DNA of 64,000 nt, from contig JAUFOR010000005.1 in the NCBI GenBank assembly GCA_040285745.1, positions 702,954-766,953 on the forward strand, given 5' to 3'. The notes under the pieces were generated by a model that saw only the letters and a program-made list of their open reading frames with translations, was not told the origin of the DNA and searched no databases. Shown in pieces: positions 18,345 to 27,217 of the stretch. The position numbers and the translations under genes are program-made. This DNA is from Barthelona sp. PCE. Lineage: Eukaryota; Metamonada: BaSk clade. Within the stretch, counting starts at the first letter, position 1, and every line of letters starts with the position of its first letter.

Positions 18345-19112
18345 ATGAATTCGATCATATCATGGGCATGGGCAACAATTTTACTACTGTTTGTAGTAAG
18401 TAACGCACAATTTGTTAGGCCAACAAATAAGAGCTACATAGTTGGAGACTCAATTCCTCTCATTTTTTTTGCACACCCTGATGGTCCCAATACAGAGTGT
18501 CAGTGTGAAATCAATCATCGTAACAAACATTCAATATACTCATCACAAAGCAGTTTGTGTATGACTACAATTTTTTTCGAGGATAGTGGACAGTATGTCT
18601 TTAATTGTAAGGGTCATGAGCGCATCCTTCATGTTTATAATCGAGAAAGCCCCATAATTGATGTTAATTTCGCTGGGTATGATGCTGGAATGAGGCAGCT
18701 CATTTTTCACTTATATTCAAATATTTACCTCAGTAATGCCACTATTGAGCTTTATGACGTATCTTCACTTCAATCAATATCGGTAAAGGATCTTTCAAGC
18801 GCATTCATTGAGAACAGCACCCCTGTCAACATACAAAATTCAATAATGGTGACAATTTCTTCACAAAACGAAACAAACCTGTTTAGGTTTGCTCTAAAGG
18901 GGAATGCTTTCGATAAACAGGTACAGTACACATCACACCTTTTCAGACTGCGGCATTTACCCAGAAAACCAACTCCAAACAATGTACCAATTTTTGAAAT
19001 ATTTTTTGGTGTATTTATTACATTCATTGTTCTTTTTATCACCGTTTATATTAAGCAAAAACTCAACATGCGCAAAGTGAATCGTTATGCAACGATATCT
19101 AGTCCTAAGTAA
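18345..19112 (+). CDS. Single-pass type I membrane protein
   Basis: 255 residues from the ATG at 18345, chosen because it begins a good signal peptide (MNSIISWAWATILLLFVVSNAQ). Other in-frame ATGs upstream (18204, 18267) would bury that signal. The ectodomain of about 190 residues has several N-x-S/T sites and cysteine pairs (CQCEI, CMTT, CKGH). A transmembrane segment (IFFGVFITFIVLFITVYI, about 218-236) and a short basic tail follow. The ectodomain may be Ig-like (EDSGQYVFNC resembles the DxGxYxC pattern), which is an inference. The stop codon lies inside AGTAAATAG (19108-19116). Confidence 0.75.
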   Translation: MNSIISWAWATILLLFVVSNAQFVRPTNKSYIVGDSIPLIFFAHPDGPNTECQCEINHRNKHSIYSSQSSLCMTTIFFEDSGQYVFNCKGHERILHVYNRESPIIDVNFAGYDAGMRQLIFHLYSNIYLSNATIELYDVSSLQSISVKDLSSAFIENSTPVNIQNSIMVTISSQNETNLFRFALKGNAFDKQVQYTSHLFRLRHLPRKPTPNNVPIFEIFFGVFITFIVLFITVYIKQKLNMRKVNRYATISSPK

Positions 19113-19458
19113 ATAGCTCATATTTGTTCTTCTGTAAAAACAATGATTCTCCTCAATATTACATTTTCTCTCATGTTTTAGAGTGTTTTGTGGCTAATGT
19201 TGGGCTAAACAAAGAAGGATCCAATGGGCGTAAAAAGAAATCTTGCATATCTTTTTGATTCTCCACTTTACACTTCAAAAATTTTAATAAAACTACAATT
19301 ACCGTGTGCCAAAATGATACTTATACCACATGATGTTCTCCAATAATCTGAAAATATTGTAAGCATGATTTGCAAAATCTAACCTCATTCGACAGCTTTT
19401 TAGCTTTTTTTTAGTTGGTTCAATTCGTTAATTATATAAATATACACCTTTAAACATT
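19113..19458. other. Intergenic region upstream of glutamine synthetase
   Basis: 346 AT-rich bases. A TATATAAATA-type sequence lies about 20 bases before the glutamine synthetase ATG and may be a core promoter element. No ORF or RNA gene is visible. Confidence 0.4.
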
Positions 19459-21525
19459 ATGAAATCATCATTAGCATCAGCAGAGAAGAATTTCGTAAAG
19501 CAATTCGGACGAATGACATTTACATACAATGACATCAAGAACAGTGTCAGTGGCTCGGTGTTTCGCGAGTATGCACGTGCATTTCAGGCAGGTGAACCAA
19601 ATTTGTCCGATGATGCTCTTGAAGCAATCACAAATGCCGTTTTAGAATGGAGCCTGAAAAAGGGAGTCACACACTTTGCCCACTATTTCCACCCCCTTAA
19701 CTCCACAACAGCAGAGAAACATGATTCTTTCTGGTCTGTTCACAATGGTAAGCTTATCCGAGAATTTAGCGCAAACGAGATCATCCGTGGTGAGCCTGAC
19801 GCCAGCTCCCTTCCCTCTGGCGGCCTCCGGTCCACCTTTGAGGCCCGTGGCTATACCTCTTGGGATATCACGTGCCCTTTCTTCATCAAGAGATCGGGTA
19901 ATACTAACACACTTTTCATCCCGTCCACCTTCGTCAGTGTCAACGGTGAGAGTCTTGATTTTAAGACTCCACTGGTACGCAGTGCACGTGCCATTGATAC
20001 ATCTGCAATGAACTTCTTAAGCCATTTTTCCGGATTTGGAGATGTTGAACGTGTGTTTTCGACATGCGGTGCTGAGCAAGAGTACTTTTTACTCGATAAA
20101 AGTGAAGTCGATAAAAGAATCGACCTGAAGCTCCTCAATAGAGCCCTCTTTGGCAAGAAAACTGAGCGCGGACAGATTTTTGAGGACCACTACTTCAGCA
20201 AACTTAGCGATGGCATTTCAAATTTCATGAGCGATATGAACAGGGAGCTATGGGAATTAGGTATTCCCTCCAAGACTCAACACGCTGAAGTCGCTGTTTG
20301 TCAGTTCGAGATGGCACCACACTTTGTCGAGACCACCCTAGCATGTGAACAGAATCAGCTCATTAAAGAGACGATGTGCAAGGTAGCACTACGCCACAAT
20401 TACTTCTGTTCACTCCATGAGAAGCCCTTCTTGTCGCTGAACGGTTCCGCCGCACACATCAACTATTCCCTCTGTACGGACACCGGTGTCAACTTCCTGT
20501 CAAAGAAGAACATGCCTCTTTTCCTGGCAACTGTCGCATGTTTCCTTCGTACGGTCCACGAATACGCTGGCATGCTCCGTGCAACTGTCTCTTCACCTTC
20601 AAACGATCTGAGACTGGGCGCCAACGAGGCACCCCCCGCCATCATCTCCGTCTTCTTGGGTGAACCTCTCACTAGTATGCTTGAGATGCTTGACAGTGAC
20701 TGTCCCAGCAAGGAGCTCGAGCGCCCCATCCCTGAGCAGATCAGTGATCGAAACAGAACTTCCCCATTTGCCTTCACTGGGGCCAAATTTGAATTTCGAA
20801 TGTGCGGATCAGAGACACCTATTGCAAACCCATGCTCTGTTCTGAACACAGCAATGGCCGAGGCATTTGATGCATTCAGTGAGGAGTTGAACGTTGTCAA
20901 GGCTGCTAACCGTCGTGCTAAGGATACTGATTTAATTTTGAAATTAACCAACACCTGGTTCAAACGCTACGAATCCATTGTATTCAACGGAGACAACTAC
21001 ACTGAAGAGTGGCATGCTGAAGCCGAACAGAGAGGATTACCAAATCTTCGCACAACTGTGGATGCGTACGAGCGATACATGGATGAAAAGAACGTCCAGT
21101 TAATGAGCAAATATGACGTTCTTTCAAAAGCTGAAATGGAGAGCCGTCGTGAAATCGCCCTTGACCACTACAAAAAAATTGTCCTGCTTGAGAAATCAGT
21201 CATGGAGTCTACATTGAACCAATCTATCATCCCTTCCGCTATTCGTGCCCAGTCTTTCTTTGCTAATTCAATTCACAGTCTTGAAGAAATCGGCATCACT
21301 GCTGAGCTACAAAAAGAGAATCTCAAGGTATTTGTTGGACACGTCAACAAGCTCATCGAATACAAGGGTGAACTCGAGGATATGGACACAAACGTTGATT
21401 CCTTCATTTGCATGGAGAAGATTCGTCCTTTTATTGGTGAAATTGGCGAACTTGTTTCAGTTATTGAGGGTCTTGCTCCATCTCATTGCTGGGAACTTCC
21501 CACTCACACCGATATCCTTTACTAG
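19459..21525 (+). CDS. glnN: Glutamine synthetase type III (GlnN)
   Basis: 688 residues, the length of the GSIII family (about 700) and far longer than eukaryotic GSII (about 370). Diagnostic blocks are the early VFREYARAF, GGLRSTFEARGYTSWD, GAEQEYFLLD (metal-binding region), LNGSAAHINYSL, and the GSIII signature DLRLGANEAPPAIISVFLG. The enzyme makes glutamine from glutamate, ammonia and ATP. GSIII is best known in Bacteroides and cyanobacteria and occurs in several protists, so an ancient transfer is possible, but the gene looks native here in leader and 3' motif. TGTAAATA lies at 21541-21548. Confidence 0.95.
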   Translation: MKSSLASAEKNFVKQFGRMTFTYNDIKNSVSGSVFREYARAFQAGEPNLSDDALEAITNAVLEWSLKKGVTHFAHYFHPLNSTTAEKHDSFWSVHNGKLIREFSANEIIRGEPDASSLPSGGLRSTFEARGYTSWDITCPFFIKRSGNTNTLFIPSTFVSVNGESLDFKTPLVRSARAIDTSAMNFLSHFSGFGDVERVFSTCGAEQEYFLLDKSEVDKRIDLKLLNRALFGKKTERGQIFEDHYFSKLSDGISNFMSDMNRELWELGIPSKTQHAEVAVCQFEMAPHFVETTLACEQNQLIKETMCKVALRHNYFCSLHEKPFLSLNGSAAHINYSLCTDTGVNFLSKKNMPLFLATVACFLRTVHEYAGMLRATVSSPSNDLRLGANEAPPAIISVFLGEPLTSMLEMLDSDCPSKELERPIPEQISDRNRTSPFAFTGAKFEFRMCGSETPIANPCSVLNTAMAEAFDAFSEELNVVKAANRRAKDTDLILKLTNTWFKRYESIVFNGDNYTEEWHAEAEQRGLPNLRTTVDAYERYMDEKNVQLMSKYDVLSKAEMESRREIALDHYKKIVLLEKSVMESTLNQSIIPSAIRAQSFFANSIHSLEEIGITAELQKENLKVFVGHVNKLIEYKGELEDMDTNVDSFICMEKIRPFIGEIGELVSVIEGLAPSHCWELPTHTDILY

Positions 21526-21714
21526 CACATTCATACTGACTGTAAATACATGATGTTTGAAAAATTTTTTTGAATTTGTATCTTAAATGACACAACGCTA
21601 TCTTTCGTTCATTCATGTACGCATTGGTCTTTTAATTGGCTTTATGAGTTTAACTCAGCGCTATTACTAATTTCATTTGTATTTCAAAAATTCAAGCTTA
21701 TCACACAAATTTGT

Positions 21715-23139
21715 ATGGGTTCCTTTTGTTCAAGGACGCAGGAGCCCGAAGTTTTCACTCAAGAAATGTCAATTTCTCAATATTTAGAGCAAATGGCGGA
21801 TAGTTGTTCGAAAGAGCTCTTCACCGAAGCATACTCCTATCTCACTGTATTTTTCTCGACTGAAATGGACAGCGAACGATATAAGGGTGTTGAAGTTTTA
21901 AAAAAAGTTGTTTATGGTCAAATTGATGGATCTAAACTAATTTTAGATCAACCACTACCTCAAAATGGGCTTCTTGCTGCTGTTTATGTGGCACTTCTTG
22001 CTGAGAATATAAAAACCCTGGTGATAATCGATCAGAGCCTTCCAAAAACGGAAACTGAAATGATATTCCAAGCCTTAAAAAAGTATAACAATCTTGAAGG
22101 TTTAGTTTTTGATGATTGTGACATCTTCGACGATGTTATTGCAAGCTCTCTCATTGAGTTTATTGATCATGTTAATCGTGTTGTTTCCTTTGCTGAACGG
22201 CAAAAATTTGTTGAATCATACTCAACGTCTACACCACCTTCTAACAGCCAAATTGTGGAGCAGAATCCAATGTTGAGCACGTGGTCTTCATCTGTGACAT
22301 TAACACCAGATGAACCACAAGAAAAAAAAATAGTGTGTAGTCTTAAAGAGCTTCAAATTCTAAGCCACTGTATGAGTAATCGTGCGATGACAGGCCTATA
22401 TTATGCTGTGTCGGAGATGCCTGTTGAGGTCCTACATATCCAAGACAATCTGAAGTTGAACAGTCCCGAGTACTTAAACGAAAAAGAACACTATTGTGAT
22501 TCGAACCTGGGTTCCTCACTGTATACTGCTAATGTGACACTTCTTAACAGTTGGATTCGGTTCATTACCAACCAAGGAAGTGTGATTCGAGAGATCACTT
22601 TCCCAGAAGTGCTTACTGAACAGATGTGGGAGACACTGAGGATTACCTTCAACAATATCCTTTCTAAATCGTACGTCCTGAACCGGCTGGTAATGTGCAT
22701 AGCAACTGAGGCCAGTCACCTCTGTTATCATCTTGTGCAGTACTTCAAATCACACCTAAATATATCAGTGCACATTGCAACCTACGATCTCTCATATATT
22801 GGATTTGAGACACATAGGAGCGTATATACAAACTTTAGTGATTCATTAACCGATTCATCCGCGATTGACAGTGATTTTACCACAAATTCACGTATCGGCA
22901 GTGATTCAATTCAGATGGCTCTTAATACCGTCGAAGAATTTCCAGATGAAATAATGGAGTTACCAGTATCAGAGACAACAAACACAAGCGTAAATAACTC
23001 GCGATCGACAACACCACACATTGTTGGTAATCGGACTCCACAAAGAATCTTGTTAGATAATCTTAAGGTTCATGTAGATGAATATACAACACCCCCACAT
23101 AGCCCACTGGTAGATCACCCACCACCATCATTAATGTAA
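21715..23139 (+). CDS. Putative N-myristoylated/palmitoylated protein
   Basis: 474 residues. The start MGSFCSRT has Gly2, Cys5 and Ser6, fitting N-myristoylation with adjacent palmitoylation, so membrane attachment is likely. The body has leucine-rich, LRR-like segments (LVIIDQSLPKTETEMIFQAL, LEGLVFDDCDI, VEVLHIQDNLKL), reminiscent of ribonuclease-inhibitor-type repeats, but too irregular to be sure. The C-terminal 90 residues are Ser/Thr/Pro-rich and probably disordered, with TPQR and TPPHSP sites that could be proline-directed phosphorylation sites. I do not recognise a named family. Confidence 0.78.
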   Translation: MGSFCSRTQEPEVFTQEMSISQYLEQMADSCSKELFTEAYSYLTVFFSTEMDSERYKGVEVLKKVVYGQIDGSKLILDQPLPQNGLLAAVYVALLAENIKTLVIIDQSLPKTETEMIFQALKKYNNLEGLVFDDCDIFDDVIASSLIEFIDHVNRVVSFAERQKFVESYSTSTPPSNSQIVEQNPMLSTWSSSVTLTPDEPQEKKIVCSLKELQILSHCMSNRAMTGLYYAVSEMPVEVLHIQDNLKLNSPEYLNEKEHYCDSNLGSSLYTANVTLLNSWIRFITNQGSVIREITFPEVLTEQMWETLRITFNNILSKSYVLNRLVMCIATEASHLCYHLVQYFKSHLNISVHIATYDLSYIGFETHRSVYTNFSDSLTDSSAIDSDFTTNSRIGSDSIQMALNTVEEFPDEIMELPVSETTNTSVNNSRSTTPHIVGNRTPQRILLDNLKVHVDEYTTPPHSPLVDHPPPSLM

Positions 23140-23217
23140 TTGCTTTTTTTATATAACTAAAAAGATGTAAAAGTATTTCATTATTCAACCTTCTTGTATT
23201 TGGGGCCAAAATGTTTG

Positions 23218-24099
23218 ATGGATAATAAGGAAGAATTGCTTGCGCGTCTGGAAAGAGTACGCAATTCCTGGTTTGACGAAGCAAAAAAAGATTTCCAAGG
23301 GGATCCTTCTGTTTTGGATAGTTTGATACCTGAAACCAGGATTACGCGTGAGGAGTTGGAGGGTATTGCTGATCGATATGATTCACAGCGCGATTCTCAA
23401 GTAAGGATTGAGAAGAATGTGCAGGACACAGTAGTTTCCCCATTAGTACTTAGTGAAAGCAAGCCAAGTACTGCTAAACGCACCGAAGAGTCGTTTTTCT
23501 GCCCTGTATGTCGTTCAAATTATGAAGAAGTGAAGCCACATGTTCCTGTTGTTTTGTTTCCGTGTGGACACACAATCTGTGAATTTTGTGCTAATCAGGA
23601 TGGACTGCGATCCCGATGCCCCATGTGTCGTGCTAAATTTAAGAATTTTGCACAAAACTACAGTTTACTTGCTTCCTTACGTATCCTCAATTCCAATTCT
23701 CAATTGAACAGCTTTGAGGCATCAAAACTGACTGAGTTTGAGAATATACGTGTCAGACTGCACGCACTGTTGGATGAACAGAAATATTTAGAGGATTCAA
23801 AATTTAATTTGAGAAGAAAGCTCACAAATGCGAACATGAAGAAGCAGGAATACTTGACTCAAAAATATGAATATCAACGGGAAATTGCTAGGTTACAAGG
23901 CCTGATGCACACAATAGACAACGAAGTTGACCATTTAGAAGGTACAGAGCAAACTTTAGAAAAGGAACTTGTTAAGGTTAACTCAAACGTACGCAGAATC
24001 ACTCTTTCTTTGGACACTTTAAAAAGGGATAGAAAACGAGTAAGGACATTGTTAACAGAACTAATCCCTCATATAGAGAGTGATGAGGAGTATTTGTAA
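23218..24099 (+). CDS. RING-finger coiled-coil protein, probable E3 ligase
   Basis: 293 residues from the ATG at 23218; the frame extends upstream without an ATG. A C3HC4 RING is visible from Cys95: CPVC, then CGHTICEFC, then CPMC, ending near residue 140. Residues about 165-285 form a long coiled coil (DEQKYLEDSKFNLRRKL and following). RING plus coiled coil fits a dimeric E3 ubiquitin ligase; substrates are unknown. The stop codon is embedded in TGTAAATAG (24095-24103). TATTTCATTATTC lies about 40 bases before the start. Confidence 0.85.
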   Translation: MDNKEELLARLERVRNSWFDEAKKDFQGDPSVLDSLIPETRITREELEGIADRYDSQRDSQVRIEKNVQDTVVSPLVLSESKPSTAKRTEESFFCPVCRSNYEEVKPHVPVVLFPCGHTICEFCANQDGLRSRCPMCRAKFKNFAQNYSLLASLRILNSNSQLNSFEASKLTEFENIRVRLHALLDEQKYLEDSKFNLRRKLTNANMKKQEYLTQKYEYQREIARLQGLMHTIDNEVDHLEGTEQTLEKELVKVNSNVRRITLSLDTLKRDRKRVRTLLTELIPHIESDEEYL

Positions 24100-24252
24100 A
24101 TAGTAATTGCGTGCAATCACATCATTTATTAACTTTCTGAACAGAACAGAAATACTTTATGTGATGAACAGCACATTAAGACAGTAGAACAATAATATAT
24201 AAGTGTATTTCCTTTTTCTCCGCATCTCATTAGATCTGTATTTTCACTTAAA

Positions 24253-24516
24253 ATGCCACCCCGTAAGAATAAGCCTAAGATTCCCGTCAGATGGAACCAA
24301 CTTTCAGATGCTGATGTCGAATTGTACTTAAATACATTTAATTTGGATTATGCAAAGGGGCTTTCGACAACATCTCACTTAAGAGTTGATGCGATTGAAT
24401 CTCATTTTGAGCAGCAGATTGTCCAAGAACCAGAAATTGCAGTTCTTGAATTTATTACAAAAATTCAGCCCTCTCAAGTCAAGATGGAACATGTTCCTGA
24501 CATCACACATAGTTAG
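24253..24516 (+). CDS. Small SAP30-like Sin3-binding domain protein
   Basis: 87 residues. After a basic start (MPPRKNKPKIPVRWN), the sequence LSDADVELYLNTFNLDYAKG, then LRVDAIESHFEQQ, then AVLEFITKIQ follows the SAP30 Sin3-binding pattern (L..L...L..Y...F.L......R..L......HF...... ..FI). SAP30 bridges Sin3 and histone deacetylase complexes in the nucleus. The protein is almost the bare domain, shorter than animal SAP30. A TATATAAG sequence about 50 bases upstream and CTCATTAG nearer the ATG may be core promoter elements. Assignment is by pattern only. Confidence 0.6.
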   Translation: MPPRKNKPKIPVRWNQLSDADVELYLNTFNLDYAKGLSTTSHLRVDAIESHFEQQIVQEPEIAVLEFITKIQPSQVKMEHVPDITHS

Positions 24517-24671
24517 CGCTCTGTTCAAATCGCCGTATTAGCTTCACATGCGATACATTAAATCTCATTTTTTCTATGGAGAGAGGTTTTTAATTTTGTT
24601 GATAATCACTCGTTCTAGTATAGCCCGGCAGATTTTGCCACTTTAAAAGACTGCAAATGAATTTCCGTAAT
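24517..24671. other. Intergenic
   Basis: Sequence following the SAP30-like gene up to the foldback element. I see no gene here. Confidence 0.3.
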
Positions 24672-24869
24672 CGTAGGAGGTTGTAAATTTACTTCGGAGT
24701 TAGACACTTGTACGGGAGTTGCGAGCTCCCTCGAGTGCTGTGCTTGCACTGAGAATTGTTCTAGAGCCCTTTTTTTTAAAATAAAAAGGGGAGAAAGAAA
24801 TGATGTAAGTACTCACAGAGTACAAGAGGGAAGACCGCGTGTCTACTCCTCAGTAGATTTACTCCTACG
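24672..24869. ncRNA. Foldback structured element, candidate ncRNA or MITE (diverged third copy)
   Basis: About 200 bases with nested pairing. Outer stem: CGTAGGA (24672-24678) with TCCTACG (24863-24869), then GTAAAT (24683-24688) with ATTTAC (24857-24862). Inside are hairpins GGGAG/CTCCC (24714-24730), a central CCCTTTTT...AAAAAGGGG (24767-24791), GTACT/AGTAC (24809-24823) and CTACT/AGTAG (24843-24856). Architecture, especially the central CCC-T run/A run-GGG hairpin, matches the elements at 57478 and 58250, although most of the sequence differs. Strand and transcription are unknown. Confidence 0.4.
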
Positions 24870-25042
24870 AAATAGCGTGTTATTCACAAGCGTGCCGTAA
24901 AAATGTACCTGCATTAACGGCAATCAGTTTTACGCTCAAACATCAGTTAAATGGCTAGCAAGTAGATAGCACTTTCTTAAAAACTTAGTGCCTTTAGTAT
25001 TCAAGAAAATATCGCTTGCTTATCATATAAAAAACCTTCTCA
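24870..25042. other. Upstream region of the polytopic membrane protein gene
   Basis: Contains 'gttaaatggctagca' at about 24948, which recurs at about 57915 downstream of structured element 1, suggesting that flanking sequence travelled with the element. ATATAAAA lies about 15 bases before the ATG. Confidence 0.35.
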
Positions 25043-27196
25043 ATGCAGCTGCATTGGCTGCTGTATATCACTCTTCTGGCATTTGTTCCTTTTGCATGGT
25101 GTAACTCTTTAGATTTTGTTGACTGCAGAATGAGCACAAACAACTTTGAAAAGTTTAGTTTAAAAACGTACAGAGATTATGGAAAGCACATTGACTGGTT
25201 CAAACTCGGGTTTTTTGCCTTCACAGTTAATGAAAATTGCACATCACATTCTCTGTGCTTGGTTGATGCAGAGCTAAATATAATTTCACACGTTTACGAA
25301 AACAGGACCCTCAGAGCGTATCACACGATGAATATCGGTCTCCATGCGGATGGCCAAGCAACTGTATATCCAATTTTGAGGCTGTATTCAAAAAATGGAT
25401 GCGAATTTTTATTACTGGAACCTTATCACTATTACAATGGTTGGCCTTTCTTTTTACTTCGCATTCTTTTCTTTAGTTTTCTTTCATTCATTATTGTATG
25501 GTTTAGTCGATCAAAAATGAAGAAGGCAATTGCGTTTTCCAAAACAATTAAGCGTATAATGACATTCATCTCTCGTTTCATATATCAGCTTTTAGACCAC
25601 TTCCTCTTGCTTAGTCTGTTACAAGTTTTAGTAATGAATTTTGCGAGAATATTTGTTGATCACACTGGAATACTTCCCATCACCATAGTTATTTCCAAGT
25701 TCTTTGATAACCTCCCATTCTTCCCACGTGCAATACTACGAATCTTTTCTATCGCTTCATATTGGATTTTTACTGCTTTTTTGCGAATTGAAGAGGGGAC
25801 GCGTCTCACGGCTGGATTGTGTTGGGAGTCTTTTTTGGGCTTCTACGGCACCTTGCTCATATCGTTGCTGATTGCTCCGTTCATAATATATGCGCTCTAT
25901 GCCTATATGATGCGTTTTGTCCTTCCGTTCGTCGATCGAGGTTTCTTCAATATTATACATCTGTTTGTCTGTCGCTCATTGTGCCTTGCACATGTAGGTT
26001 TCATAATGGGTATTATAGCACTGGCTTCAAGTATGACACAAACAATTTTTGGTGTGATAATTTCCATATTAAGCGCTCTCTTATCATTTGTTTGGATACG
26101 GAGCGCAACCCTTCATTTAAAAAACACCAAGCCTATTTCAGCGCTGGATCGCGAGTTTTTTGTTCGATTTTACATGGATTACACAAAGGGAAATGGAAGT
26201 GGTGAAGATATTATTTCACGTTATGAGAATATTGTCTCAATTCTATTCATGATGAGCGACATCCCCAATGAAGACTTTGTCAGTATGTTGATGAAGGACA
26301 GGGTGTACGACCGTATGAAAATGAGCGAAGGCTTTGGACGATTTGTTCTCAACCACCTGGGAATTTGGACCGAGCCCCAAGACAATTTGATCGTCTACCT
26401 TATATCACTGCGCACCAAGGGGATCAACAAGGTCTTCAACGGTATTGTGATGCGTGCTTTCTTCGAGCAACAAGTGATGTTCATGTCTGTTCTGTACCTG
26501 TTATTCCCGTTTTCTCCAATAATGTTAATGCATATCCTTGCATGCCGACTGAATGCTGCCCCTATATATTTCAATCTTAACTTCGGTGGTCATTTGTCGC
26601 AGAAATACAATAAGGTATTCAATGCAAACCCAAGAAGATATGTTTTATCAGTGCTGAAGTTTCTTTTTGAATTCTTTTTGATGGGGCATGCAGCCTTGGA
26701 CCACTTTTCTCATTGGATAGGTCTCTATATAGTCATCATCATCATCGAGACAATTTTTGATATTGCTCGCTCTACAACCGATCGAACCTCCCTTAAATTG
26801 TTCGAAGAGCAACCTAAAGCCATTGAAAAACAAGCGTTCAGTAGAGAAACTTCTTCTGATAGCGGACTTGTTAGTGCAAACAGTGATTATTGTGGTATCG
26901 ATGGTGGCAGTCTACAAGGTTCTCCGATCGGCCCAGAACTCAACTTTTTGGAAACTGAATCCGTCCACACGTTTGATTTTGATGAGAGTGAGGAAGAGGA
27001 CAGACCATTTTCTTTCGAAATCGTCCATTCCAATTTTCTATCCAATAGAATAAGTAATGATTTGAATGATGGAACGAATGAGCAGTGGATACATGAAGAA
27101 CCAGTCTGTGCAATTAATAACGCCAAGAATGGAACTGTAATCTCTTTTGATGCTTTCGAACTGGATGAAAATGATTACAGTGACAGCTATGGTTGA
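25043..27196 (+). CDS. Polytopic membrane protein with signal peptide
   Basis: 717 residues. A cleavable-looking signal peptide (MQLHWLLYITLLAFVPFAWC) is followed by about 115 lumenal or extracellular residues. Then come at least seven hydrophobic segments, for example FFLLRILFFSFLSFIIVWF, LLISLLIAPFIIYALYAYMM, ILSALLSFVWI, FMSVLYLLFPFSPIMLMHIL and WIGLYIVIIIIETIF. The last 120 residues are acidic and serine-rich and probably cytosolic. The layout (signal peptide, lumenal domain, multi-pass core, acidic tail) resembles sorting or receptor-type membrane proteins, but I do not recognise a family. It ends 21 bases from the convergent WDR33 gene. Confidence 0.82.
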   Translation: MQLHWLLYITLLAFVPFAWCNSLDFVDCRMSTNNFEKFSLKTYRDYGKHIDWFKLGFFAFTVNENCTSHSLCLVDAELNIISHVYENRTLRAYHTMNIGLHADGQATVYPILRLYSKNGCEFLLLEPYHYYNGWPFFLLRILFFSFLSFIIVWFSRSKMKKAIAFSKTIKRIMTFISRFIYQLLDHFLLLSLLQVLVMNFARIFVDHTGILPITIVISKFFDNLPFFPRAILRIFSIASYWIFTAFLRIEEGTRLTAGLCWESFLGFYGTLLISLLIAPFIIYALYAYMMRFVLPFVDRGFFNIIHLFVCRSLCLAHVGFIMGIIALASSMTQTIFGVIISILSALLSFVWIRSATLHLKNTKPISALDREFFVRFYMDYTKGNGSGEDIISRYENIVSILFMMSDIPNEDFVSMLMKDRVYDRMKMSEGFGRFVLNHLGIWTEPQDNLIVYLISLRTKGINKVFNGIVMRAFFEQQVMFMSVLYLLFPFSPIMLMHILACRLNAAPIYFNLNFGGHLSQKYNKVFNANPRRYVLSVLKFLFEFFLMGHAALDHFSHWIGLYIVIIIIETIFDIARSTTDRTSLKLFEEQPKAIEKQAFSRETSSDSGLVSANSDYCGIDGGSLQGSPIGPELNFLETESVHTFDFDESEEEDRPFSFEIVHSNFLSNRISNDLNDGTNEQWIHEEPVCAINNAKNGTVISFDAFELDENDYSDSYG

Positions 27197-27217
27197 TCCC
27201 AACTATTTTGATGTTTA

